A DNA stretch of 64,000 nt from Lichenibacterium ramalinae (lineage in GTDB: Bacteria; Pseudomonadota; Alphaproteobacteria; Rhizobiales; Beijerinckiaceae). The notes under the pieces were generated by a model, which was not told where the DNA came from, did no database searches, and was given only the letters and a program-made list of their open reading frames with translations. The position numbers were made by a program, and so were the translations under genes. The stretch is from positions 372,001 through 436,000 of the forward strand of contig NZ_QYBC01000001.1 of the NCBI RefSeq assembly GCF_004137085.1, read 5' to 3'. Below, in pieces: positions 54,304 to 64,000 of this stretch (positions are counted from its first letter, which is position 1; every line of letters begins with the position of its first letter).

Positions 54304-56343
54304 TCAATCCGCTCCGCTCGACGGGTCGTTCAGCATGGCGAGGGGCGCCCGGAATTCCGCCCGAAGCCCGTCGACGCGGTAGTCGAGCGCGCTTTCGCCC
54401 GTCCCGGCGAGGCCCATGCCGATCAGGCGGGACCCGAGCCCCCGGCGGGTGGGCGCCGTGACGGGGGGACCGCCGCGTTCCTGCCAGCTCATGACCAGCG
54501 TGCCGCCGCCCTCGGGCGCCACCGCCCAGGTCAGCCCCACGCCGCCGGCATCGCGCGACAACGCCCCGTATTTGATGGCGTTGGTGGCGAGCTCGTGCAG
54601 CAGCAGCGTCAGCGACAGCACCGCCTTCGGGCCCAGGCTGAGGTCCGGCCCGGCGATGGCGAAGCGCCCCAGGACGGTGTGCAGGTCGAGCGTGCGTTCC
54701 ACCACGGCGCGCATCGGGGCGGTGGCCCAGTCCTGCTGCAGCAGGACCTCGTGGGCGCGGCCGAGGGCGGCCAGCCGCTGGATGAAGGCGTCCACGGCGT
54801 CGCGTTGCGGGATGCCCTTCAGGGTCTGGGTCGCGATGGCCTGCACCATGGCGAGCGTGTTCTTCAGGCGGTGGCTCAGCTCGTCGTTGAGGATGCGCTG
54901 CTGGTCCTCGGCCTGGAGCCGCGCGACGCCGACCTCCACCCGGTCGGCGACATTGGCGAGGAAGGCCATCTCCTCGGCGCTCCAGGCCCGCGGATGGAGG
55001 TCGTGGACGAAGAACATCGCCACCACCCGTCCCCGCTCGCGGATCGGCACGTTGACCATGCTGCCGATGCCGAGGGACAGGAGCGGGCTCGGGTCGTCGC
55101 GGGTGTGAGGGTCCGTGCGCACGTCGGCGATGGCCAGGGGCTCGCCTCGCTCGAGCTTCGGCCGAAGGCGGCCATAATCGTCGAAGCGGTGGCGGCCCGT
55201 CAGGCTGGCGACGCCCGCGACCGTCCAATCCGGCTCGACGTCGATGACGGCGAGGTCGGCGGACAGCCGGCCGAACCCGACCCGCGCCACGTCGAGCGTT
55301 TCGCCGACGATCGCGGAGGCGGCCCGGGTCATGGCCGGGATGGTGACGAGGTCGCGCAGCCGGTCGCCCAGCGCCAGCAAGGCGGTGCTGCGGGCTTCGG
55401 CCCCGACGCGCGCGGTAGTCTCGAAGAACAGGACGGCGAAGCGCTCCGGGCCGAGCCGGAAGGCCCGTCCCTCGTACCAGCGCCGGATCGCGCCGATCTG
55501 GCGGGTGAACGTCCGGCCCTCGCCCGTCTCGACGACCTCGGCGAAGTCGTCGACCCAATCGTCCTCGATGCCGGGAAACACCTGCCGCACCGTGCGGCCC
55601 ATGACGGAGGCGGGGTCGAGCCCCACCAGCGCCCCGAAGGCGGCGTTGACGTCGATGTAGCGCCAGTCGGTGACGCGGCCGGCGGCGTCCCGCAGCACCT
55701 CCCCGACGACGAAACCCTCGCTGAACCGGTGGAACAGGCCGCGCCAATAGGCTTCGCTGGCCTTGAGTTCGGTTTCGGCCTGCCGCCGCGCCGCCAGGAG
55801 CGCGTCCTGGGCCACCATGGCGCGGCGCAGTTCCAGCTGCCCCATCACCTGCCGGGCGAGGCTGCGGAGGGCGCTCGCCTGGTTGGGCGTCAGCCCGCCC
55901 GGGCGCGGCTCCCTGTCGATCACGCAGAGCGTGCCCAGAACGACCCCGTCCGGGGTCCGCAGCGGAGCCCCGGCGTAGAAGCGGATGCCGGGGGGGCCCG
56001 TCACCAGCGGGTTCGACGCCGTGCGTGGGTCCTGCGTGAGATCGTCGATGATCAGGAGATCGGGCACCGACAGGGCATGGACGCAGACCGACGCGTCGAG
56101 GTCGGTTTCGCCCATCGGGAAATCGATGCGGGCCTTGAACCACTGCCTGTCGTGGGACACGAGGCTGACGAGGGCGACCGGCGCCTCGCAGATCAGCGTG
56201 GCGAGTTGCACGGCGTCGTCGAAACCCGGCTCCGGGCCGGTATCGAGGATGGCGTAGCCCCGCAGGGTCGCCAACCGGTCCGGGTCGCTCACCAAAGGCG
56301 TGTCGCTCACCGGGGGCGTGTCAACGGGGGCGATGTGGTCCAA
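54304..56343 (-). CDS. Orphan GAF-PAS-GAF HWE histidine kinase
   Basis: A 679-residue soluble sensor kinase with no membrane helices. Domains in order: GAF (~22-165), PAS (~205-325, 'YWRGLFHRFSEGFVVGEVL'), second GAF (~330-490, 'MVNVPIRERGRVVAMFFVHD') and an HWE/HisKA_2 kinase (~500-670). The phospho-acceptor is in 'ELSHRLKNTLAMVQAIATQT' and the ATP lid in 'LLHELATNAIKYGALS'. HWE kinases are typical of Hyphomicrobiales and often serve the general stress response or light sensing. No response regulator is adjacent. The TTG 56343 start lacks a clear ribosome site; a GTG about 18 codons later would drop a repetitive Thr-Pro-Val start. Confidence 0.88.
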   Translation of the reverse strand: MDHIAPVDTPPVSDTPLVSDPDRLATLRGYAILDTGPEPGFDDAVQLATLICEAPVALVSLVSHDRQWFKARIDFPMGETDLDASVCVHALSVPDLLIIDDLTQDPRTASNPLVTGPPGIRFYAGAPLRTPDGVVLGTLCVIDREPRPGGLTPNQASALRSLARQVMGQLELRRAMVAQDALLAARRQAETELKASEAYWRGLFHRFSEGFVVGEVLRDAAGRVTDWRYIDVNAAFGALVGLDPASVMGRTVRQVFPGIEDDWVDDFAEVVETGEGRTFTRQIGAIRRWYEGRAFRLGPERFAVLFFETTARVGAEARSTALLALGDRLRDLVTIPAMTRAASAIVGETLDVARVGFGRLSADLAVIDVEPDWTVAGVASLTGRHRFDDYGRLRPKLERGEPLAIADVRTDPHTRDDPSPLLSLGIGSMVNVPIRERGRVVAMFFVHDLHPRAWSAEEMAFLANVADRVEVGVARLQAEDQQRILNDELSHRLKNTLAMVQAIATQTLKGIPQRDAVDAFIQRLAALGRAHEVLLQQDWATAPMRAVVERTLDLHTVLGRFAIAGPDLSLGPKAVLSLTLLLHELATNAIKYGALSRDAGGVGLTWAVAPEGGGTLVMSWQERGGPPVTAPTRRGLGSRLIGMGLAGTGESALDYRVDGLRAEFRAPLAMLNDPSSGAD

Positions 56344-56606
56344 AGGCGTGTCGCGCTCGTGCTCGGCGTCCGTCCGGTCCCGAAAGCCGAGCGGGTCCGC
56401 GTCGAGACACCAACGCTTCGCCGGCTCCGGTGCTGGTATCGACGCGGGTTTCGACGGGACGGCGTCCCGCGCTTTCCCCGGCGACCCCCTGCTTAGCCTG
56501 GGCGGGGCCGTTTGTCAGCTTCGGCGAACATCCCGGGCGGCTTGCCCGGAAAGCGCCGCCGTGCTGGTGTGAGGGTGGCCGACGGGGAGTTCGGCGGGAG
56601 GGCGCG

Positions 56607-56855
56607 TTGGATTCCAGCACGTATCGTGCCGCGCGATGGGCCGCGCTCGCCGTCTGCCTCGCCGTCTGCCTCCTGGCCTACCTGCGCGTCATCCCGCTGG
56701 CCGTCGGCATGGCGGCCTCCTGCGGGGTGCCGCTGATCTGGGCCGTCGACGCCTATCGGTCGCAGAAACGGCTCATGTTCGTGGCCGCCGCCACGCTGCT
56801 GATGCTGACCGCGCTGCCGCTGCTCCGCCTGGCCCGCCACGCCGGCGGGTTCTGA
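56607..56855 (+). CDS. Small two-helix membrane protein
   Basis: An 82-residue unknown protein with two hydrophobic helices ('WAALAVCLAVCLLAYLRVIP' and 'LMFVAAATLLMLTALPLL') and a short polar link. TTG 56607 has GGGAGG five bases upstream, a strong site that decides this weak start codon. It precedes another small gene by 20 bases. I do not recognise a family. Confidence 0.6.
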   Translation: MDSSTYRAARWAALAVCLAVCLLAYLRVIPLAVGMAASCGVPLIWAVDAYRSQKRLMFVAAATLLMLTALPLLRLARHAGGF

Positions 56856-56875
56856 GAGCCCCAACCGAGGACACC

Positions 56876-57076
56876 ATGACGAAGGACATCACGGCCGCGC
56901 GCGCCAGGGCCGAGGCGCGGTTCAAGGCGCCCGCCCCCCCGGCCGAGAGCGAGGCGACCCGTGCGGAACGGGAGATGCGCGAGCGGACCGAGCGCCTGCG
57001 GGCGGAACGGCTCGCCGCCGAGGCGCTGAAGGCCAAGGGCGCCGAGATCCGGACCGGCCGGCGGCGCGGCGCCTGA
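56876..57076 (+). CDS. Small charged helical protein
   Basis: A 66-residue, Arg/Glu/Ala-rich protein that is probably one long helix ('SEATRAEREMRERTERLRAE'). It has a basic end ('RTGRRRGA'). CGAGG lies eight bases before the ATG. It is likely co-transcribed with the small membrane protein upstream. Function unknown; the composition suggests a coiled-coil or nucleic-acid contact. Confidence 0.6.
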   Translation: MTKDITAARARAEARFKAPAPPAESEATRAEREMRERTERLRAERLAAEALKAKGAEIRTGRRRGA

Positions 57077-57210
57077 CCCCGGGGTTCCACCGGAGGCGGA
57101 GGCCGGCAAGGCTCCCTTCACCACGGTTGAAGGCGCCGACCGGGCCCTAACGGGCGATCAACCGCTCATGGCCCATGAACACCGTCACGCAACAGGACGG
57201 TGATCCCCCC

Positions 57211-58161
57211 ATGACACAGCCGAAATACCGCCTCGTCACCCGCAGCGATTTCGACGGTCTCGTCTGCGGCATGCTGCTGCGCGAGCTCGACCTGATCGAC
57301 GAGGTGAAGTTCGTCCATCCCAAGGACATGCAGGACGGCCTCGTGCCGATCACCGGCCGCGACATCGTCACCAACCTGCCCTACGTGCCGGGCTGCCACC
57401 TCACCTTCGACCACCACGCCAGCGAGGTCGCCCGCCGCGGCGGGCGCGAGCGCGCCGACCACATCATCGACGCGGCTGCGCCATCGGCGGCCCGCGTCGT
57501 CTTCGAGCATTTCGGCGGCGCCGCAGCCTTCCCGCGCATCAGCCCGGAGCTGATGGCGGCGGTCGACAAGGCCGATGCCGCGCAGTTCTCGCGCGACGAG
57601 ATCCTTCACCCCACGGGTTGGGTGCTGCTCAACTACCTCATGGATTCGCGCACTGGCCTCGGCCGCTTCCGCGACTTCCGCATCGCCAACTACGAGCTGA
57701 TGATGCAGCTCATCGAGCGCTGCCGCGACCTGCCGGTCGACGCCGTGCTGGCCCTCCCCGACGTTGCCGAGCGTGTCGCGCTGTTCACGGAGCACCGCGA
57801 AGCCTTCGAGGCGCAGTTGCGCCGCTGCACGACGGTGCACGGCCGGCTGGCGCTGATCGACCTGCGCGGCGAGGAGACGATCTTCGCCGGCAACCGCTTC
57901 ATGGTATACGCGCTGTTCCCCGGATGCGACATCTCGGCCCACGTCATGTGGGGCCTCAAGCGGCAGAACGTGGTCTTCGCGGTGGGCAAGTCCATCCTCG
58001 ACCGGAGCTCGCCGGTCGATGTCGGCGCGGTCTGCCTCGCCTATGGCGGCGGCGGTCATCGCGCGGCGGGTACCTGCCAGGTCGCCCACGAGCGCGCGGA
58101 ATCCGTCAAGGGGGAGCTGATCGGCCTGCTCAACGCCACGGCGCTCGACGCCGCGGCCTGA
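57211..58161 (+). CDS. DHH-family phosphoesterase
   Basis: A 316-residue DHH-type phosphohydrolase. 'LVTRSDFDGLVCGMLLRELD' holds the first metal Asp, 'LTFDHHASEVARRG' the DHH block, 'AAVDKADAAQF' a further Asp, and 'YGGGGHRAAGTCQVAHE' the C-terminal DHHA1 domain. Relatives act on short oligonucleotides, cyclic dinucleotide products or polyphosphate; the exact substrate is not clear. I start at ATG 57211, which gives the length usual for relatives; ATG 57175 would add 12 residues. Confidence 0.88.
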   Translation: MTQPKYRLVTRSDFDGLVCGMLLRELDLIDEVKFVHPKDMQDGLVPITGRDIVTNLPYVPGCHLTFDHHASEVARRGGRERADHIIDAAAPSAARVVFEHFGGAAAFPRISPELMAAVDKADAAQFSRDEILHPTGWVLLNYLMDSRTGLGRFRDFRIANYELMMQLIERCRDLPVDAVLALPDVAERVALFTEHREAFEAQLRRCTTVHGRLALIDLRGEETIFAGNRFMVYALFPGCDISAHVMWGLKRQNVVFAVGKSILDRSSPVDVGAVCLAYGGGGHRAAGTCQVAHERAESVKGELIGLLNATALDAAA

Positions 58162-58237
58162 GGGCGGTTTCCCCGGGGCCGGTCCTCCGGTAAAGCGCAG
58201 GGAGGCATCGGCCCGCGCTGCGGCGCGCGGCCGGGCC

Positions 58238-59155
58238 ATGGCCCCAGCACGGACCGGAACCGCCTTGACCGCACCCCGCCGCCCGCCCGCCCTGCTCCCG
58301 CTGCTGCTCGCGGCGCTGGCGGCGGCGCTGCCGGCCGCGGCCCGGGCGGCGCCGGTCCAGGCCGCACCGGTCCAGGCCGCCCCGCAGCCCGACGTGTTCG
58401 TGCCGAGCCTGTGGGACCCCGCCTCGCCGCCGCCCAAGCCGGACCTCGCGGCGCTGAAGCCGCTGCTCATCGTGACGGGCCAGGACGACCCGCCCTTCGC
58501 CTTCACGCTCCCGGACGGGACGCCGGCGGGCTTCGACGTCGATCTCGCCCGCGCCCTCTGCGACGTGCTCAAGGTGACCTGCACGGTCCAGGCGCGGCGC
58601 TGGGACACGGTCCTGCCCGCCGTGGTGGCCGGGGCGGGCGACGCGGCCGTGGCTTCCCTCGCCATCACGGCGGCGAACCGGCGCAGCGTGGACTTCACCT
58701 CGCCGTACTACCGCACCCCGGCGCGCTTCGTGGCGCCGCTCGCCGCCAAGGCCGGCGACGTCCTGCCCGAAACGGTGCGGGGCTGGCGCATCGGCGTGCA
58801 GGGCGGCACCGCCCACGAGGCCTATCTCAAGGCCTTCTTCCCCGCCGCTACGCTGGTGCCGTTCGGCACCGTGGCGGACCTGCGCGCCGCCCTCGTGGCC
58901 GGCCGGGTGGACCTCGCCTTCGGGGACGGCATCGGATGGGCGGGATGGCTCAACGGGCCGGCCGGCAGCGCCTGCTGCACCTTCGTGGGCGGACCCTTCA
59001 CCGAAACGCATTTCTTCGGCGAGGGCGCCGGCATCGCGGTGCGCCAGGGCCGCGAGCCGCTGCGCGTGGCGCTCGACTATGCGCTGTGGCGCGTCGCCCA
59101 GGACGGCACCTACGCGGATCTGTGGCTGAAATATTTCCCGGTCAGCCCCTACTGA
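58238..59155 (+). CDS. Family 3 amino-acid binding protein
   Basis: A 305-residue periplasmic binding protein of the polar amino-acid type (SBP_bac_3). Residues 1-~38 are a signal peptide followed by a short repeated 'APVQA' stretch. The core has 'DDPPFAFTLPDGTPAGFDVD', 'VASLAITAANRRSVDFTSPY' and 'GGTAHEAYLKAFFP', and ends 'DGTYADLWLKYFPVSPY'. It has no neighbouring permease or ATPase, so it either serves a distant transporter or feeds a sensor. It ends 52 bases before the convergent Sco1-like gene. Confidence 0.88.
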   Translation: MAPARTGTALTAPRRPPALLPLLLAALAAALPAAARAAPVQAAPVQAAPQPDVFVPSLWDPASPPPKPDLAALKPLLIVTGQDDPPFAFTLPDGTPAGFDVDLARALCDVLKVTCTVQARRWDTVLPAVVAGAGDAAVASLAITAANRRSVDFTSPYYRTPARFVAPLAAKAGDVLPETVRGWRIGVQGGTAHEAYLKAFFPAATLVPFGTVADLRAALVAGRVDLAFGDGIGWAGWLNGPAGSACCTFVGGPFTETHFFGEGAGIAVRQGREPLRVALDYALWRVAQDGTYADLWLKYFPVSPY

Positions 59156-59207
59156 CCGGGATGCGGCCCGGCCTCGGGCGCCGGTCGCGCCAGGGGCGGA
59201 CGCACCC

Positions 59208-59798
59208 CTACAGGTATGCCGCCAGCGTCTTCGCCGCCTCGGCGGGCTTGTCGAGGTCGGGATTGAAGGACTCGACGAAGTTGCCCTTGCGATCCATGAG
59301 GTAGACGACGCCCGTGTGGTCGACGCTGTAGCCGCCGTCGCCGGTCGGCACCTTCTTGGCGTAGACGCGATATTCCCGCGCCACCTTGTCGACGGCGGCC
59401 TGGCTGCCCGTGAGGCCGAGGATGCGGGGATCGAAGCTCGACACATAGTCCTTCATCACGGCGGGGGTGTCGCGTTCGGGATCGAGCGTGATGAAGAGCG
59501 CGCGGACCTTTCCGTCGGGGCCCAGCGCCTTCAGGGTCTGCGAGATGGCGTCGAGCGTCGTCGGGCACACGTCGGGGCAGTGGGTATAGCCGAAGAAGAC
59601 CAGCATGGGCTGCCCCGCGACGTCGGCCTGGGTGACGGCCCTGCCGTCGCCGTCGACCAGCGCGAAGGGGCCGCCGATGCCGGTCGCGGCCTGGCTCGGC
59701 AGGCCGGCCCGCTGCACCACCAGGGCGCCCAGGATGACCAGGAGCCCCAGCGCCGCGCCGAGCAGCGGCAGGAGCGTGCGGCGGGACGGCAGGGGCAT
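59208..59798 (-). CDS. Sco1/SenC copper chaperone
   Basis: A 196-residue membrane-anchored thioredoxin-fold protein. One helix ('LLGAALGLLVILGALVVQRA') leads into the periplasmic domain. Copper ligands are the Cys pair in 'YTHCPDVCPTTLD' (residues ~76-88) and the His in 'YSVDHTGVVYLMD'. Sco proteins load the CuA site of cytochrome c oxidase. 79 bases separate it from the hrcA stop, on the same strand. No oxidase genes are in the window. Confidence 0.93.
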   Translation of the reverse strand: MPLPSRRTLLPLLGAALGLLVILGALVVQRAGLPSQAATGIGGPFALVDGDGRAVTQADVAGQPMLVFFGYTHCPDVCPTTLDAISQTLKALGPDGKVRALFITLDPERDTPAVMKDYVSSFDPRILGLTGSQAAVDKVAREYRVYAKKVPTGDGGYSVDHTGVVYLMDRKGNFVESFNPDLDKPAEAAKTLAAYL

Positions 59799-59877
59799 GG
59801 CAGGGGGATCTCCGGACGGCGGGACGCGATGCTGATGCCACGCGAGATGGGCGCTGGCGAGGCGGGCCCGCCGGGCG

Positions 59878-60966
59878 TCAGGCCCCGTAGGGCCCGCGCA
59901 CCAGCCGCGAGATCACCTGCGCGGTATAGTCCACCATCGGCACCACGCGGGCATAGTTGAGCCGCGTCGGCCCGATGATGCCGAGCACGCCGACGATGCG
60001 CTGCTGCCCGTCGCGGAAGGGCGCCGCCACCATGGAGGAGCCCGACAGCGAGAACAGCTTGTTCTCCGCCCCGATGAAGATGCGCACGCCCTCGCCGGTC
60101 TCGGCGCGGTTGAGCAGGTCGATGACGTCGGTCTTGGTTTCGAGGTCGGCGAAGAGCAGGCGGATGCGTTCGAGGTCGTCGAGCGCCGTCAGGTCGTCGA
60201 GCAGGTTCGCCTGGCCGCGCACGATGAGCTGCCGCTGCCCGCCGAGCCCCGCCCAGCCGGCGAGCCCGGCCTCGACGAGCCGCGCCGTCAGCTGGTCGAG
60301 TTCCCCCTGCGCGGCGGCGCGCTCGCCCTCGATCTCGGCGCGGGCCTCGGTGAGGGTGCGGCCGCGGATGCGGGCATTGAGGTAGTTGCCGGCCTCGACC
60401 AGCGCGGAAGCCGGCAGGCCGGGCGGCGTCAGCACGACGCGGTTCTCGACCGAGCCGTCCTCCGCCACCAGGATGGCCAGCGCGCGCTCGGGCTCCAGCC
60501 GGACGAATTCGATGTGCTTGAGGCGCGCGTTGTCCTTGCTGGTGACGACGACGCCCGCGCCGCGCGTCAGCCCCGACAGCAGGCTCGTGGCCTCCACGAG
60601 GGCGTTCTCCAGCGTCCGGTCCTTCGAGGCGGCGCGCAGATCGGCCTCGATGCGGCGGCGTTCGGTGTCGCCGATGTCGCCGATCTCGAGCAGGGCGTCG
60701 ACGAAGAAGCGCAGCCCCATCTGGGTCGGCAACCGACCCGCGCTGGTGTGGGGGGCGAAGACGAGGCCCAGCTCTTCGAGGTCCTGCATGACGTTGCGGA
60801 CCGAGGCGGGCGACAGCGCCATGGGCAGCAGGCGCGACAGGTGCCGCGACCCCACCGGCTCCCCCGTCTGGAGATAGCTGTCGACGATGCGCCGGAAGAT
60901 CTCGCGGGAGCGCTCGTTCAGCGCCGCCAGGACGCCGGCCGTGGAAGCATCGATCATCGGACTCAT
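59878..60966 (-). CDS. hrcA: Heat-inducible repressor HrcA
   Basis: A 362-residue repressor of chaperone genes that binds the CIRCE operator and needs GroEL for folding. The winged helix region ('[20 protein letters not shown]' then '[13 protein letters not shown]') is at residues ~38-75, '[19 protein letters not shown]' follows, and the C-terminal HrcA fold ends with '[20 protein letters not shown]'. ATG 60966 is preferred; ATG 60957 is possible. grpE and dnaK, its usual neighbours, are absent. It diverges from groESL, whose CIRCE site lies about 730 bases away. Confidence 0.95.
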   Translation of the reverse strand: MSPMIDASTAGVLAALNERSREIFRRIVDSYLQTGEPVGSRHLSRLLPMALSPASVRNVMQDLEELGLVFAPHTSAGRLPTQMGLRFFVDALLEIGDIGDTERRRIEADLRAASKDRTLENALVEATSLLSGLTRGAGVVVTSKDNARLKHIEFVRLEPERALAILVAEDGSVENRVVLTPPGLPASALVEAGNYLNARIRGRTLTEARAEIEGERAAAQGELDQLTARLVEAGLAGWAGLGGQRQLIVRGQANLLDDLTALDDLERIRLLFADLETKTDVIDLLNRAETGEGVRIFIGAENKLFSLSGSSMVAAPFRDGQQRIVGVLGIIGPTRLNYARVVPMVDYTAQVISRLVRGPYGA

Positions 60967-61042
60967 CCCGAGAGGATGGAACCTCGCGGGGACGCTGGCA
61001 AGCGAGCCCACGCCGCAGCCCAGCCTGCCGGGTGGCGCCGGT

Positions 61043-61255
61043 TCAGACCGCCGCGGCGATCGCCACGCGCGTCAGCTGTCCCTCGGTCACGACCCGGTCG
61101 TAGGGCTCGCCTTCGGTCTTGACGCGATACTGCAGCTCTTCGCCGAGGTGCGGCATCTGGGTCTTGACGACGAAGACGTCGGCCCGGTCGGCCGTGCGCC
61201 GCATGATCGATTCGAGCGAAACGCGCTCGCCGACGGAGAAGAGATGGACCGGCAT
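61043..61255 (-). CDS. Small conserved-looking protein (70 aa)
   Basis: A 70-residue protein with an SH3-like feel: '[20 protein letters not shown]', then '[20 protein letters not shown]' and '[10 protein letters not shown]'. I recall similar small proteins of unknown function in Hyphomicrobiales. GAGG precedes the ATG. It lies between hrcA and another small gene, all leftward, so it may be co-transcribed with hrcA. Confidence 0.7.
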   Translation of the reverse strand: MPVHLFSVGERVSLESIMRRTADRADVFVVKTQMPHLGEELQYRVKTEGEPYDRVVTEGQLTRVAIAAAV

Positions 61256-61263
61256 GGGAAACC

Positions 61264-61446
61264 TCAGAGCGCGTGGGAAGGGTGCGGAACGGTGTCGGCG
61301 CGCGGGTCGCCGTCGCCGACGGTCGGGCCCGCCTGCCCGGCCGCCCCTGCCGGCTCCGCGCGCAGCGCCATGGCCTTCAGTTCGCGGATGATCTGGACGG
61401 AGGAAGGCTCGGCGATGCGCCTGCCGAAACGCTTCTCTTGGCTCAT
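61264..61446 (-). CDS. Small unknown protein (60 aa)
   Basis: A 60-residue protein with a conserved-looking start '[20 protein letters not shown]' and helix '[12 protein letters not shown]', then a loose tail. It ends 8 bases before the next small gene starts, so the two likely form one unit leading into hrcA. No function known to me; such short genes are often missed. Confidence 0.6.
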   Translation of the reverse strand: MSQEKRFGRRIAEPSSVQIIRELKAMALRAEPAGAAGQAGPTVGDGDPRADTVPHPSHAL

Positions 61447-61663
61447 TGCGGTCCCGTCCGCGCGGCCGTGCCGCGCCCAGCGGGCCTCGGCCCGGGGCGG
61501 CATTCGTGTGGTCGTGGCCGCCCGGCCCTACAGATGGCCCGACGGGCGCCACGGCACAAGGTGTATTTCGCAGCAGCACGTCTTCGCCACCAACTATCGT
61601 GTGTCCGGCCGGCCCGGACATGGACGCCCGCTGCCGCTCCCAAGCTGTCGCGGGTTTTTATTT

Positions 61664-61681
61664 CGCCGATCCGGCGTTTTT
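61664..61681. terminator. Short hairpin with T-run upstream of groES
   Basis: CGCCG-ATC-CGGCG followed by five T on the plus strand. Small but of classical terminator form, 20 bases before CIRCE. It may insulate groESL from read-through, or lie inside the promoter by chance. On the minus strand it is followed by 'aaataaaaa', so it cannot end the leftward genes. Confidence 0.35.
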
Positions 61682-61700
61682 CTTCTCGCTATTCGGGACG

Positions 61701-61727
61701 CTGGCACTCACACTCACGGAGTGCCAA
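61701..61727. promoter_or_regulatory. CIRCE operator
   Basis: CTGGCACTC, nine bases, then GAGTGCCAA. The 8-base arms TGGCACTC/GAGTGCCA around an N9 spacer match the CIRCE consensus TTAGCACTC-N9-GAGTGCTAA apart from the outer positions. It ends 52 bases before the groES start codon. HrcA encoded at 59878-60966 should bind here and repress groESL until heat shock draws GroEL away. Confidence 0.93.
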
Positions 61728-61779
61728 GCCCGACCCCGGGCTTCCGGCCCCGGCGCCGACGCCGGACGAAAGACCCACC

Positions 61780-63925
<2,146 letters not shown>

Positions 63926-63934
63926 CCCACCGTT

Positions 63935-63963
63935 CCCCCGGCGGCCACGGGCCGGCCGGGGGG
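63935..63963 (+). terminator. groESL terminator hairpin
   Basis: A strong stem: CCCCCGGCGGCC (63935-63946), loop ACG, then a matching arm with one extra base (63950-63963), nine bases after the groEL stop. There is no U-run, so termination may be Rho-assisted, or the hairpin protects the mRNA end. Confidence 0.5.
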
Positions 63964-64000
63964 CGTCGAAGCAAGCCGGCGCGGGTTCACGCGACCTGCG

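Larger units (their letters stand above)
61447..61779. promoter_or_regulatory. groESL regulatory region
   Basis: A 333-base gap between the leftward small genes and groES. Its right part is AT-richer ('gtttttatttcgcc', 'gtttttcttctcgctattc') and should hold the groESL promoter. A hairpin and the CIRCE operator in it are listed separately. I cannot mark exact -35/-10 boxes with confidence. Confidence 0.6.

Overview
The window is chromosomal DNA from an alphaproteobacterium with very high GC content (about 70% or more by eye, with GC-rich third codon positions). It is most likely from the order Hyphomicrobiales (Rhizobiales), in the Methylobacterium-like range. The evidence is gene content and order: dapF overlapping mtaB, a mitofilin homologue next to hemY, a ureEFG block, an unpaired HWE histidine kinase, a TGGCACTC-N9-GAGTGCCA CIRCE element before groESL, and dense operons joined by 4-base stop/start overlaps. 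I see no tRNA, rRNA, IS element, phage gene or CRISPR array.

Layout. 1-4435 (leftward): a membrane protein cut by the window edge, then an animal-type haem peroxidase with a membrane-protein partner. 4984-9515 (rightward): a small monooxygenase-like protein, urease nickel-loading genes ureEFG without the urease subunits, two exported proteins and an aspartate racemase-like protein. 9534-13308: a divergent argO/argP-type exporter-regulator pair, then dapF-mtaB. 13330-21207 (leftward): adenine deaminase, an exported SGNH hydrolase, hemY, a mitofilin/Mic60-like protein and a CitE-like lyase. 21311-26551: an SRPBCC protein and a leftward circularly permuted ATP-grasp / alpha-E / transglutaminase-fold operon, divergent from a DUF3095 protein with cyclase-like motifs. 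26801-34864: a peptide-type ABC importer (fused double ATPase, binding protein, two permeases) followed by a glycosyltransferase and a deacetylase-like protein. 35099-44149: a sugar ABC importer with two different permeases, divergent from a sugar dehydrogenase, DgoK, DgoA and a ribokinase-like enzyme, closed by an XRE-cupin regulator. 44490-46662: an LpxH-like phosphoesterase, a glycosyltransferase and a guanidinium-type SMR exporter. 46785-49664: a Tim44-domain gene, a GT61 glycosyltransferase on the other strand, and a shrunken copy of the Tim44 gene. 49734-64000: Hsp20 and Lon, queE-queC, a histidine kinase, small ORFs, a DHH phosphoesterase, an amino-acid binding protein, Sco1, HrcA, two small conserved-looking ORFs, and CIRCE-groES-groEL.

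How the parts fit. Protein quality control is prominent (Hsp20, Lon, HrcA, GroESL), with a direct HrcA-CIRCE-groESL circuit. The sugar module would import a sugar, oxidise it and end in KDPGal cleavage, but the sugar-acid dehydratase is not here. The ATP-grasp/alpha-E/transglutaminase cluster belongs to a poorly understood peptide-modification theme. Here its transglutaminase-like member has Ala where the catalytic Cys should be, and no Anbu-type peptidase is adjacent. This cluster, and the GT61 gene bracketed by an intact and an eroded Tim44 gene, are the most unusual parts of the window.
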